From a virus, in the IMG/VR virus record IMGVR_UViG_3300024431_000027, positions 1 to 22,746 of that record: DNA of 22,746 bases. The stretch is one strand, 5' to 3'. Positions 1-7,874 of this stretch are shown piece after piece; positions within the stretch are counted from its first letter, which is position 1, and every line of letters begins with the position of its first letter. The position numbers and the translations under genes are program-made. The notes below the pieces were generated by a model that saw only the letters and a program-made list of their open reading frames with translations, ran no database searches and was not told the DNA's origin.

Positions 1-2160
1 GACACCACCTTGAAGGGTAACGCCACCGACCGTATCGTCACCGTTGTCGAAGAAGAGTGTCACGCCGCTGCCTTCAGTAATCGTTTGCACACCGCTGCCC
101 GGTGCGATGATCTGGATCGTCGTGTAGAGAGGCCAGTTGACTTGACTGCCACTATCCTCCAACGTGATCTCATTGTTCGAGCCGTCAAAGTAGTGACCGA
201 TCCAATTGTCTGCTCGGTTGTCGGTCGTGTTGAAGTTGAAGTCATTGTTGACCTCGACGTTCGCGCCGAAGACGCCTCCCGATATGGCAACGACGAAATC
301 GTTATCGGCGTCGTCCGTGTAGCGGAAGCGGGTCGGTACGTCGTCGTCAATCCAAAGTTGACCGTTAGCGACGATGTTCGTGTCGGCTGTCGGCTGTTCC
401 ATCAGGTAGAGCGAGCCTTGAAGGCGCATCGCGTTGCTGAAGTTGACACGAGTCGGGGAGCCAAAGGCTGTCATCGTAATGCTGACCGTGCCGTTGTCTA
501 CCGCAACGCCACCGTGAACGATAAAGCTACCGACGGTATCGAAACGCAGTGTCAGCGTACCCGAACCACCACCGATGCCTTCGTTTCTCAGGAAGCAGTC
601 ATTTGCGAATGCCAGATCTTCGAACGTGAGTCGCATACCATCTTCAAGCACCAGACCGTCATCGTTCTCATCCATGCCACGAATGTTCAATTCGGTCATG
701 CCATTCAGATCGAATGTTGTCACAGTCCCGACGCGAATCTCGAAGACGCCTGTACCTTCAATTTGGAATGCTGTGCCAGTCCACCTGAAGTTTGAGTCAC
801 CTTCTACTGCACCCGGACCAGTGAAGACTGCAATCTCGTCATCAGCTGGAGTGCCATCAACGGTGAGGCCAAGAACATCGAGCGTAGCCTTCCGCATCAT
901 CCCCATGCTGTCGTCCCAGAATGCAAAGGTATCGACTGCCGTATCCACGCCTAATTCTAATGTGAGATTATCAACGTCCAACAACAGAGTGAGATCAGTC
1001 CCAAGATCTCCGCCTCCATCCAGACCACTGAGTGCAGGAGTGAGAACATCACGACCGACACCGAGGTTGTCCATCGCTCCGTCTGCTGTCGTTGCTCCCG
1101 TGCCGCCCTGACCAATGGTGATCGGGAACGCCACACTGGTCGATGATGTCGCGTTGATTACGTCAGTGGCATCGCAGTAAAGAATTACACTCTGCCCTTG
1201 CGGGACAAATATTCCTGCACCTGCAGCGGTAGCAATTTCAAGCGTAAATGCACCGCTCGTCTGATTGTCTGCCCAGTACTGTTGCGTCGTGTTCGGTACG
1301 ACGATGCGTCGGTTACCTGTCAATGCGCCTGTGAATCGATACGAAATTCGATTGAGATTTGCACCAGAGAGTACGAAGTCACCAGATCCCGGTACCGCAA
1401 GCGATACGAAATCGAACGCAATGGTCGAAGCGACAGTGAGTCCAATGGTGAAGAAGTCAGTACCGTCCGTGAAGATGAAACAGCTGCCATTCGGATCAAG
1501 GTTGAGACTTGCGCTACCATCGATGGTGCCAGACGGAGGCACAATGTTGAGCGTACCGCTGCCCGCGTTGTGCAACATGAAGAACCAGTTGTTGAAGACC
1601 ACTCCCGCTGACGGCAAATTACACGTGCCTGCGCCTGCGGTGTAAACCAAACACTTCGCTCGATCACCATTGACTACGGTGAAAGGTGTTACGGCTTTAA
1701 CATCTGAGTCAATTATCTGATCGAGCTGTGATCCCAGAGGCCGGAGACCATCACCAGCCAATGTCGAAGCAGATGCCTGAGTAGCTGCGTTGCCGCCTAA
1801 CTGGAACTGTGTCCATACACCTGCTTCGGTCGTATTGTCGGTTAGAACAATGACCCACTGCTCACCGGGCTGCACAGATTGAATCGTGCCACCTGTGCTA
1901 TCCCGCACAGTGAACTCATTGCCGCCAACATTGTTGAACGTCGCCTTATTGCCCTGCGAAGTGTTTCTGGCATCGGGCATGTCGATGTTGAGTCCACCAG
2001 CCGTGGTGTTGGTATCGATGATGTCTGCAACAACGTCGCCGCCCGTGATCTGTTGCTCGGTCGGCCACTGCAATACAACATCGATGGCTGTGGTGAGTGC
2101 GAGATAAGTGACCCTCGATGGGAAGATCAAATTGCCGCCAAATACGTCGGAGTAACCCAT
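1..2160 (-). CDS. Tail fibre / appendage protein, 5' 720 codons (partial, runs off the window)
   Basis: Reading the minus strand from the ATG at 2160 gives an open frame of 720 codons with no stop down to base 1, so the C-terminus lies outside the window. The start overlaps the stop of the upstream adaptor-like gene (TAATG). The protein is Gly/Thr/Asp/Asn-rich and beta-type. The N-terminus (MGYSDVFGGN) leads into a region with a GQWV(I/V)VLTDN segment near residue 100. A classic fibre signature, GQGGTGATTADGAMDNLGV, lies near residues 349-367. Around residues 583-625 there is a module with GQLWIDDD and YTDDADNDF that also occurs twice in the 936-residue fibre at 5064-7874. It is probably a virion fibre or receptor-binding appendage. 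The receptor is unknown, and the receptor-binding tip is probably in the missing part. Confidence 0.85.
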   Translation of the reverse strand, partial: MGYSDVFGGNLIFPSRVTYLALTTAIDVVLQWPTEQQITGGDVVADIIDTNTTAGGLNIDMPDARNTSQGNKATFNNVGGNEFTVRDSTGGTIQSVQPGEQWVIVLTDNTTEAGVWTQFQLGGNAATQASASTLAGDGLRPLGSQLDQIIDSDVKAVTPFTVVNGDRAKCLVYTAGAGTCNLPSAGVVFNNWFFMLHNAGSGTLNIVPPSGTIDGSASLNLDPNGSCFIFTDGTDFFTIGLTVASTIAFDFVSLAVPGSGDFVLSGANLNRISYRFTGALTGNRRIVVPNTTQQYWADNQTSGAFTLEIATAAGAGIFVPQGQSVILYCDATDVINATSSTSVAFPITIGQGGTGATTADGAMDNLGVGRDVLTPALSGLDGGGDLGTDLTLLLDVDNLTLELGVDTAVDTFAFWDDSMGMMRKATLDVLGLTVDGTPADDEIAVFTGPGAVEGDSNFRWTGTAFQIEGTGVFEIRVGTVTTFDLNGMTELNIRGMDENDDGLVLEDGMRLTFEDLAFANDCFLRNEGIGGGSGTLTLRFDTVGSFIVHGGVAVDNGTVSITMTAFGSPTRVNFSNAMRLQGSLYLMEQPTADTNIVANGQLWIDDDVPTRFRYTDDADNDFVVAISGGVFGANVEVNNDFNFNTTDNRADNWIGHYFDGSNNEITLEDSGSQVNWPLYTTIQIIAPGSGVQTITEGSGVTLFFDNGDDTVGGVTLQGGV
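286..414 (-). repeat. GQLWV-type fibre module, copy in the third fibre
   Basis: Coding-level module of about 40 residues with the pattern (L/I)(Y/F)(L/I)xEQxxx...D...GQ(L/I)(W/F)(V/I)(D/E)...(F/L)xxTDD. This copy contains MEQPTADTN, GQLWIDDD and RYTDDADNDF. Two other copies lie in the 936-residue fibre at 5895-6005 and 5514-5642. The similarity is at protein level; I do not claim DNA identity. Confidence 0.6.
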
Positions 2161-2804
2161 TAGACTGTGTCCCTAGTAACTTGCCTATCGACAATGCGTT
2201 TGATGTCTTGACCTTCAAGAATTGCAATGTCCTTCTCGTAAATCTTTTCCCATGTGGGAATGCGATCATCGTTCTTTAAAAATGGAGTTGCCTGCAGGAG
2301 CGCACCATGAAGCAGGGCGTTCGGGGCAAAGTCCGTCGTCCAGTTCGTCTGATTGGTGGCATCCAGAAGTGCAGGCAACTCCCAGTAGTTGACCTCGAAT
2401 GGGTAGGCAAAGTCTGCCGACGGTACAAACAGCCAGTTGAAGTAATCGTAGTCAGCGTAAAATTTCGGCTGAGCAGTCAGATCTTCATCAGGCCAATACC
2501 GTCGGCAGTACTCGTACGAGCGAGCGAACAGGGGGGTGCGCACTTGCGTCGCTCCCACACCAAAGTTAATCGAGATCGTGTCGCGCCAGCGGTTAGGTTT
2601 AGGGATGACAGACTGTCCGACACCTAACGTATCGGTCACGTTTGCCACAAATCCCAATATCTTCAGTCGATTCGCCAGCTCCCTTTCAGCCAAATTGATC
2701 AGGCTGGGGAGCTGCTCGAACACTGTGGGATCGACAGCCGTGCCTCGCTCCAGATACGCACGGAGATCTTCTAAAAGCGAGTTGAATGTCATCGAAACAG
2801 CCAT
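2160..2804 (-). CDS. Conserved phage adaptor-like protein (214 aa)
   Basis: This 214-residue protein begins MAVSMTFNSLLEDLRAYLER, and AAGGAA upstream of the ATG serves as its SD. The helical N-terminus includes a conserved-looking LPSLINLAERELANRLKILG segment at residues 30-49. It is followed by an aromatic-rich beta section (YCRRYWPDEDL, FYADYDYFNWLFVPSADFAYPFEVNYWELPALL region, residues 98-147) and a helical end (PNALLHGALLQATPFLKNDD). From memory this pattern matches a family of environmental phage proteins placed among head-tail adaptor or neck proteins. I cannot confirm that without a profile search. It lies between the lysis cassette and the third fibre and overlaps the fibre start, so the two are translationally coupled. 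A connector role is inferred. Confidence 0.6.
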   Translation of the reverse strand: MAVSMTFNSLLEDLRAYLERGTAVDPTVFEQLPSLINLAERELANRLKILGFVANVTDTLGVGQSVIPKPNRWRDTISINFGVGATQVRTPLFARSYEYCRRYWPDEDLTAQPKFYADYDYFNWLFVPSADFAYPFEVNYWELPALLDATNQTNWTTDFAPNALLHGALLQATPFLKNDDRIPTWEKIYEKDIAILEGQDIKRIVDRQVTRDTV

Positions 2805-2814
2805 GGTTTATTCC

Positions 2815-3258
2815 TTAAGGCGCGTTCGGATCTACGACCGGGTCATCATCCGGCAGCGTGTCAATTACAGGTGTAGGTTCCGGCTCAGGCTCGGCTTCAG
2901 GCTCGGGGTCCACGGGGTCGGCTGGTACTTCGTCGTCCACAGTTTCTTCCTCTTCTTCGCCAAGCAGTTCTGCCTTCGCTGCCTGCAAACGTGCATGCGC
3001 GTCGTCGGACCTTGCACGCATGATGTCCCATTCCTCAGGGGACGGTTCCCTACCTCTTGCAGCCATGTCTTCGATGGTTGCAGTGAACGCTTTGAGATCG
3101 TCGAGCGCATCGTCACCCTGCTCAAGTAGAACACCGAGTATGCCGAGTAGCTCAGCGGCTTGGCCTAACTTTACGCTGCTGCCACCACCCAATGCAGGGT
3201 TGAACATCACCGTACGCAGACCGTTGATTGCGAGTAGTGCTAATGAGAGTGGATCCAT
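2815..3258 (-). CDS. Small protein with acidic Pro-Glu-Asp tail (unknown function)
   Basis: This 147-residue protein starts at the ATG overlapping the lipoprotein stop (TGATG), behind AAGGAG. Residues 1-45 are moderately hydrophobic (MDPLSLALLAINGLRTVMFN; LGQAAELLGILGVLL) and could sit against a membrane or pack as a helix pair. Residues 46-98 are helical and charged. From about residue 100 to the end is a low-complexity acidic/proline tail (EEEEE, then repeated EPEPEP and DPVVDPNAP). I do not recognise the family. Its place next to the holin, endolysin and lipoprotein genes makes a lysis or late structural role possible, but nothing in the sequence proves either. Confidence 0.6.
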   Translation of the reverse strand: MDPLSLALLAINGLRTVMFNPALGGGSSVKLGQAAELLGILGVLLEQGDDALDDLKAFTATIEDMAARGREPSPEEWDIMRARSDDAHARLQAAKAELLGEEEEETVDDEVPADPVDPEPEAEPEPEPTPVIDTLPDDDPVVDPNAP

Positions 3259-3668
3259 CAGTTTTTCGCTCCTTTGATGTTGCGAATTAATTCATTCATC
3301 AGGGGAGCTAACTTTGTAATCCAACCATCAAGTTCCCTCGCCGCGCTAGCCAAGCGTTCTTGGCTTGTTTCTCCCGCGTCGAATTCAGCTCTTATGATTA
3401 AGAAAGCTGTGTAGGCCTCCAACAAACTGTCGGCCACTGGCTTCGCTCGTTCCTCTGCCTGAATGATGCGTAATTTGGCACCACGAGGGATAGCTGGATC
3501 TTCAACAAGATCAGCAGCCGTCTCCTGAAAGATGACAAACGTACCGTAAGCAGCAAAAGCTCGCTGCTCGGATGTTTCCGCTGCCGCAATCGGATTTATA
3601 GACTGACACCCTGCAAGAGCAAAGAGCCATAGCATTAACCATGCGTAGCGGTAATCGAGTTTCCTCAT
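3258..3668 (-). CDS. Lipoprotein, candidate outer-membrane spanin (o-spanin)
   Basis: I start this gene at the ATG at 3668, eight bases after a strong GGAGG SD. A GTG at 3686 in the same frame lies upstream of that SD and is less likely. The first 21 residues form a lipoprotein signal: basic MRKLDYR, a hydrophobic run WLMLWLFAL, and the lipobox LAGC with Cys21 as the predicted lipidated residue. The mature part of about 115 residues is mostly helical and charged, including a stretch near RAKLRIIQAEERAK. It directly follows the holin candidate (stop and start two bases apart) and ends overlapping the next gene. Lipoproteins in this position of Gram-negative phage lysis cassettes are often outer-membrane spanin subunits. 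The lipoprotein call is strong; the spanin role is inferred from context. Confidence 0.72.
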   Translation of the reverse strand: MRKLDYRYAWLMLWLFALAGCQSINPIAAAETSEQRAFAAYGTFVIFQETAADLVEDPAIPRGAKLRIIQAEERAKPVADSLLEAYTAFLIIRAEFDAGETSQERLASAARELDGWITKLAPLMNELIRNIKGAKN

Positions 3669-3669
3669 T

Positions 3670-3900
3670 CTATATACCTCCATCACCCGATCCTGTGACC
3701 TTATTCACCAAGCGTCGGGTGGTGAGCGCTTGATAGTCTTTGAAGAACGCTACTGCCGCACCACCGAGGAGCGACACCCATGTCGCTGTCGATAACTGCG
3801 CAAACGTCAGATCTGGATTGTTGGTGAACAACGTCACGACGGTTGATGTAAATAGAATCAACGCTGCGATCAGTGCACCTACGAGTGTATTAACATTCAT
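3670..3900 (-). CDS. Small membrane protein, probable holin
   Basis: This 76-residue protein has two predicted membrane helices, about residues 5-26 (LVGALIAALILFTSTVVTLF) and 40-54 (TWVSLLGGAAVAFF). A short DLTFAQLS linker joins them, and a basic, Gly-rich C-terminus (TTRRLVNKVTGSGDGG) follows. Size, two helices and a charged tail match class II holins, which form the inner-membrane lesion that frees the endolysin. A GAGGAG SD stands eight bases before the ATG, and the start overlaps the endolysin stop (ATGA). It sits between the endolysin and the lipoprotein. The alternative is another small membrane protein of the lysis cassette, such as an antiholin. Confidence 0.72.
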   Translation of the reverse strand: MNVNTLVGALIAALILFTSTVVTLFTNNPDLTFAQLSTATWVSLLGGAAVAFFKDYQALTTRRLVNKVTGSGDGGI

Positions 3901-4331
3901 ACCAAGTACTCCTCTATTTCCAAATGACCCCAGTCCATAAACGACTGGTCGGTCGTTAATCCGTCCATGTCCCAGTCGCCACCCCAGCGCAATTTAATGC
4001 CCAGTTCAACTGCCGCAGAAAGAAATACTCCGGCAACGACTGCAAACAAGTGGGTGTCATCCCACGGAATCTTGACCTCATCCACGTAAGGGGCAAAGTC
4101 AAAAGCCTTGCTGTGAGGTTTACCCTCCAGCAGAAAATTGTGTTCCGAGAAAGGCCACTCCTTCGTACTCGCGCCTTTCCTGAAAAGCATGTTCTGAACA
4201 TCTTCACCTGACCATCCACGCACAATGGAGATATCAACTGGCGACCTGCTGAGCCCCAGTTCCATCACCTCGATCAGCGGTGGTGCACATGTGTCGCAGT
4301 TCTCCCGTGATGTTTTTCCGTATATGTACAT
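3897..4331 (-). CDS. Endolysin, M15-family zinc peptidase (D-Ala/L-Ala-D-Glu peptidase type)
   Basis: This 144-residue single-domain protein is the usual size for phage M15 (VanY/T5-endolysin-like) peptidases, which cleave the peptide stem of peptidoglycan. The zinc site is visible: His73 and Asp78 in PHSKAFDFAPY, and His136 in DWGHLEIE. Asp133 stands three residues before His136, at the position of the catalytic acid in T5-type enzymes (DxxH). The LRWGGDW segment (114-120) before the last histidine is also typical. There is no signal peptide, so release through a holin is expected, and a holin candidate follows immediately. The start overlaps the upstream stop (TGATG) without a clear SD, suggesting translational coupling. 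The exact bond cut cannot be told from sequence. Confidence 0.9.
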   Translation of the reverse strand: MYIYGKTSRENCDTCAPPLIEVMELGLSRSPVDISIVRGWSGEDVQNMLFRKGASTKEWPFSEHNFLLEGKPHSKAFDFAPYVDEVKIPWDDTHLFAVVAGVFLSAAVELGIKLRWGGDWDMDGLTTDQSFMDWGHLEIEEYLV

Positions 4332-4702
4332 CAGGTTGTGTTGTTCGCCTGCAATGCATCCTTCGCTTCTTCCAAAGCATCCAACTGAATGTCCAGATCT
4401 GCTAAGTACGCAGCATCTTCAGCTGTCCAATCGGTAGCCTGTCGTTGACGGAACTTCAACGCCGCGATATCTTTCTTCGTGGCGTTGATGTCCCGCTGCA
4501 AAAGAGCAACGAACGCATTGCTGATCGGAGAGACCTCAGCTGCGACGGTCTGCTTAATCGAATCCTGCATCTCTTCAGCCAGCGCGCTCACCAGAATGGG
4601 CTGAGCGATAAACCAGAAGATAGGCACGAGCGTCGCATACGTCACGAGCTGATTCACACCTATGCGAATCCCGCGTTCCTTAATCTCTTGCTTGGTTGCC
4701 AT
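4331..4702 (-). CDS. Single-helix membrane protein with coiled coil, candidate i-spanin
   Basis: This 123-residue protein has a short basic N-terminus (MATKQEIKERGIRIG). One hydrophobic segment follows at about residues 19-41 (LVTYATLVPIFWFIAQPILV). The rest is a long charged helical region (residues 43-118) with heptad-like spacing (IAALKFRQR; LDIQLDALEEAKDALQ). An N-in, C-out helix followed by a periplasmic coiled coil is the topology of inner-membrane spanins such as lambda Rz. It lies directly before the endolysin, and a lipoprotein that could be the outer-membrane partner lies two genes further on. A GAGGT SD lies six bases before the ATG. The membrane topology is well supported; the spanin role is inferred. 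A structural or holin-accessory role remains possible. Confidence 0.62.
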   Translation of the reverse strand: MATKQEIKERGIRIGVNQLVTYATLVPIFWFIAQPILVSALAEEMQDSIKQTVAAEVSPISNAFVALLQRDINATKKDIAALKFRQRQATDWTAEDAAYLADLDIQLDALEEAKDALQANNTT

Positions 4703-4713
4703 TTCCTTACCTC

Positions 4714-5031
4714 TTAACCTTCAGCGACTTTTTCGCTTTCGGTTTCGTTTGCGGCCTTTCCCTCTTCCCCGTTTTGCTCTTGGTCCCCTTGGGGTGGGGT
4801 TTCCACGGGAGCTATAGGGGGGACTTTTCCAGCTCCTGCAATATTTTGCGGCTGTGGTGGTGCAAGCGTTACTTCACCCTGCGCCAGAGCCTGCAACATC
4901 CCTTCAAGAATATTCAGGGCACCCGACTTTGCGATGCTCATGGGCACCGGGAGGTCATCTATTTGCAACAACTTTACGCCAGCAGCTGCTGCCATCTGGA
5001 TCTGTACTGGTGATACTTCTTGCTTTGCCAT
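4714..5031 (-). CDS. Small unknown protein with acidic low-complexity tail
   Basis: A 105-residue protein with a good start: GAGGAA six bases before the ATG at 5031. Residues 1-52 look ordered and mildly hydrophobic (VQIQMAAAAGVKLLQID; NILEGMLQALAQGEV). Residues 55-105 are a disordered Pro/Gln then Glu-rich tail ending in SEKVAEG. I do not recognise it. It sits between the 936-residue fibre and the lysis cassette in the same direction. A virion-minor or fibre-assembly role is only a guess. Confidence 0.6.
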   Translation of the reverse strand: MAKQEVSPVQIQMAAAAGVKLLQIDDLPVPMSIAKSGALNILEGMLQALAQGEVTLAPPQPQNIAGAGKVPPIAPVETPPQGDQEQNGEEGKAANETESEKVAEG

Positions 5032-5063
5032 TTTACTTTCCTCTTTTGTTGTGGCTTTCGCCG

Positions 5064-7874
5064 TTATGGTCCCGGTCCAATCTTCGTGACCTTGACATAC
5101 GATGCATCGTCTATAATTGTATTTGCTGCCGTAGCAATCTGTTGAGCGAACTCAAGGTCCCAAAGGTCCCCATTTCCTACATCCACTGTACCGATGATGT
5201 GAACTGTATGATTACCCGTTGCATTCTGAATTGCTCCTAATACCGTATGGACGTTGGTGTCTTGGAACGTGAATACACCTGTGGCAGCAATGCTCGTGAT
5301 CTGGAAGACTTCGTCAGAGAGAGTTCCTGCTCCCTGAGGATTCAACCGCAGTAAGAGATCAGGTGTTGCACTTGCCTGATTAACTTTTAAGAATATCTCG
5401 ATGTGGTAAACCGAATTAGCATCCAACTGGAAGCCACTCAACTGCGTAATTACGACAGGAGTTGTAGAGTTGTTGACCTGCTGCTGTCCACCGAAGTTGT
5501 TGAACCATTGAACAGTGCTGACCCGCATTTCAGTGCCGCTATCATCGGTGAACATCAGTGTGTTGGGAACAAGACTCTCAACCCAGATCTGCCCATCCCC
5601 TGCTATGTCGGCCTCAGATGCTGCCTGTTCTCCAATAAAGATAACCGGACACTCAACTCTCGCGAAGCTGCTCTGGCTAATCTGAAAGACACCATCACCG
5701 AAGTCTCCACCAGCGATACCAAATTGAAATATAGGACCGAGGTTCTGAATGAACACGCTACTGTCATCTGCGTTGTTCCGCAGATCCAGTTCGCAGCTTG
5801 GACCGAAGTCAACACCCTGAACATCTGTAAATTCCCAATGACCAGAGATGGTTTGATCAAGCGTAGGATCGAAGACACCTGCTGACAGATTAAAATCAAC
5901 TCCAACCTCGGTGATGTAATGAAGCGCGTCGTCTGCTGAGTCAACGAAGAGCTGACCGAAGCCTGTGTCATCTGATTCTTGGGCTGCTTGCTCAGCGAGG
6001 AACAGCGTTCCATTCTGGATGCGAACACCCTCATTAGAAGTTGCCAGCCGACCGGTTGCGCTTGTGCCAGCGTAAAGAGTTACGCCACCATTCGCGGCAT
6101 CACCGGAGAAGTGCGCTCGTATTCTAGTGCCACCTCCTGTCCCAACGTTGATGATGACATGACGACCAGCAATGTGATTCCGAAGAATCATGTCGGTGAA
6201 GAATTCGTTGCCGATACTGAATCGGGTTGTTCCGTTTGCGAGTTGCCATTCAAGCTCGCGACCTTCGGCGTCTATATTGCCGACGCTGCGAATGGCACTG
6301 GTACCAGAACCTTCCGCAATGACAGCGACGTTGGCAGAACCATCGACTAACTGACTGGCTGATCCTCCACCTGCAGCAAGACTGGCAAGCGAGAACGAGA
6401 AACGACACAGTCTTGTGGTGTCAAAGATAGTTCCGTTGGCGATCAAGCTTACTGGGAAATTCCACCATCCTGTTTGATCAACCGGAGGACCAGTCAATTC
6501 ATATTGCGCCCAGTTATCCTGACTGTTCGGTTGAACGATGAATAATTTATCACCAGAGACTAATTCCGCACCCCAGAAGAGATCAAATTCAGTTTGCAAA
6601 GCGATACTTTGATCAGCGACTGCGATTTCTGTAACCAATGCAGGATTGACATTGTTCATCCTGAAGTCTTGACTTCCCGGATCAGAACCCGTGTCGGTGT
6701 TGGTATCAAAGTTGAACTCTATTTCCTTCGCACCTTTATCACTGGCAGTTCTAACTCTAGAATTACCACCGGCACCCGTCACACCATTCGCAACAAGTAC
6801 TCCGCCTGCAGAGACTGACTGGGAGAAAATGACAATCTCCTGAGTAGCACCATGACGCAGCCAGAACGAAGCAGCCGGATCAAAGAAGTACGCGAATGCC
6901 TCTGCTCCACCTGCGTCAGTCGCACTGAACAGTAATTCTCCACCGCGCATGAGGTTCTTTAAATCAAGCGTATTACTGGCATCGAAACCAAACGATCCAA
7001 TGACGTTGACGTTTTGGAGATCGCGTAACTCTAGGTCAGCCGTAATCGCTTCGGTCGTCGGCGGAGTTGCCGTATTGATATCGCCCAAGATGCCTAGCGA
7101 TGTAGCGAATGGATTGCCAGCACCAATATCACCTATGGTCAGAACACGTTCAAGACCTGCACCTGTTAGCGTGTTGTTGACTGACAAACCACCTGCGGCA
7201 GGAGCTAACGTTAAGGCAACCTGATCGACTCCGTTGCGGACGATGTCAACTTCAACCCCAGACTGCAGTGTCGTGTTCTGCGAGCCACCGGACTGACCGA
7301 ATGATGCGAGACCATCGTCCCGGAGGCGCACGAAATCGTTACCTGCAACTGAGACGGTATATTGGAATTGCCCTCCGCCCAAGAGAACATTGTCAATGAA
7401 ACAATCACCATTCGCATTGCGTAATGCGATGCCGCCGAGTGCAACGTAGGTGAAGAGATTTAAAAGCTCTCCGGCAATGTCATCCCAAAGCAGACCTCCG
7501 CCAGTGTCCTCCCAATCCGTGCCATCGATGCTATATATAAAGCTGCCGGTTTGAGCTTGTTCTATATCAACATCACTGAGATTGGCCCATGCAAGTGCCG
7601 CTGAGACGCTAATCGTTATCGGATTACCAGCACCGGCATCAGCGATGCTGATGAATTGTCCTTCAGTCAGTATCCGTTCGTTCGGCAAAGACGCATTCGC
7701 ATTCACCGTGATGAAAGTCGCATCAAGCCCAGAGATACTCCCTACCAGCTCCTCTGCCGTAACCTTGCGGCTAACCTCGATACCAGCCTCGAATGTCTGC
7801 ACCTCAAAGAGGGTGTTCGGGAGATCGAGAGGCAACGATGCTAGTGGTAGCGCTGAAATTTTTATGTTAGCCAT
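5064..7874 (-). CDS. Large modular tail fibre / receptor-binding protein (936 aa)
   Basis: The start overlaps the upstream stop (TAATG), with GAGG seven bases before the ATG. The N-terminus (MANIKISALPLASLPLDLPN) is of the kind that attaches fibres to the virion. Repetitive beta-rich sections follow, with two copies of an AGAGNPI/F segment (residues 80-86 and 250-256) and an ALAWANLSDVD segment. Residues 396-500 form a module (SGDKLFIVQPNSQDNW, then TGWWNFPVSL) that also occurs in the 647-residue fibre. Residues 624-660 and 745-787 are two copies of a GQ(L/I)(W/F)V-TDD module also present in the third fibre. Residues 788-936 form a different C-terminal domain beginning VQWFNNFGGQQQVNNSTTPV, the best candidate for a trimeric tip. 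It is a host-recognition appendage by analogy; the receptor is unknown. Confidence 0.87.
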   Translation of the reverse strand: MANIKISALPLASLPLDLPNTLFEVQTFEAGIEVSRKVTAEELVGSISGLDATFITVNANASLPNERILTEGQFISIADAGAGNPITISVSAALAWANLSDVDIEQAQTGSFIYSIDGTDWEDTGGGLLWDDIAGELLNLFTYVALGGIALRNANGDCFIDNVLLGGGQFQYTVSVAGNDFVRLRDDGLASFGQSGGSQNTTLQSGVEVDIVRNGVDQVALTLAPAAGGLSVNNTLTGAGLERVLTIGDIGAGNPFATSLGILGDINTATPPTTEAITADLELRDLQNVNVIGSFGFDASNTLDLKNLMRGGELLFSATDAGGAEAFAYFFDPAASFWLRHGATQEIVIFSQSVSAGGVLVANGVTGAGGNSRVRTASDKGAKEIEFNFDTNTDTGSDPGSQDFRMNNVNPALVTEIAVADQSIALQTEFDLFWGAELVSGDKLFIVQPNSQDNWAQYELTGPPVDQTGWWNFPVSLIANGTIFDTTRLCRFSFSLASLAAGGGSASQLVDGSANVAVIAEGSGTSAIRSVGNIDAEGRELEWQLANGTTRFSIGNEFFTDMILRNHIAGRHVIINVGTGGGTRIRAHFSGDAANGGVTLYAGTSATGRLATSNEGVRIQNGTLFLAEQAAQESDDTGFGQLFVDSADDALHYITEVGVDFNLSAGVFDPTLDQTISGHWEFTDVQGVDFGPSCELDLRNNADDSSVFIQNLGPIFQFGIAGGDFGDGVFQISQSSFARVECPVIFIGEQAASEADIAGDGQIWVESLVPNTLMFTDDSGTEMRVSTVQWFNNFGGQQQVNNSTTPVVITQLSGFQLDANSVYHIEIFLKVNQASATPDLLLRLNPQGAGTLSDEVFQITSIAATGVFTFQDTNVHTVLGAIQNATGNHTVHIIGTVDVGNGDLWDLEFAQQIATAANTIIDDASYVKVTKIGPGP
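5514..5642 (-). repeat. GQ(L/I)WV-TDD fibre module, second copy in the 936-aa fibre
   Basis: Codes for residues 745-787 and includes FIGEQAASEADIAGDGQIWV and LMFTDDSGTEMRVS. It aligns by eye with the copies at 5895-6005 and 286-414. The C-terminal domain of the fibre starts immediately after it. Confidence 0.6.
5895..6005 (-). repeat. GQ(L/I)WV-TDD fibre module, first copy in the 936-aa fibre
   Basis: Codes for residues 624-660 and includes FLAEQAAQESDDTGFGQLFV followed by DSADDALHYITEVG. This copy has drifted: Phe replaces Trp, and the TDD element is weak. Its spacing relative to the other two copies is kept. Confidence 0.55.
6375..6689 (-). repeat. WW-type fibre module shared with the 647-aa fibre, copy in the 936-aa fibre
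   Basis: Codes for residues 396-500. The common pattern in both fibres is DPGSxxFRxxN, then a D-rich stretch, GDxL(F/Y)I(V/Q)Q, a (D/K)xxxxAxW/Y core, GPxPVDxxGWW, xPVxL(I/V), and a closing hydrophobic strand. The sister copy is at 12670-12969. Confidence 0.6.

Noticed and set aside
10-795. A 261-codon plus-strand open frame, with others such as 575-1111
   Set aside because: They lie antisense to the third fibre frame, which is open over the whole of 1-2160 and gives a coherent fibre protein. The plus-strand translations have shadow-like composition and no coherent motif.
2858-3277. A Ser/Gly-rich plus-strand frame of 139 codons
   Set aside because: It is the antisense shadow of the acidic Pro-Glu-Asp tail of the minus-strand gene at 2815-3258. 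Its low complexity follows from that gene's codons.
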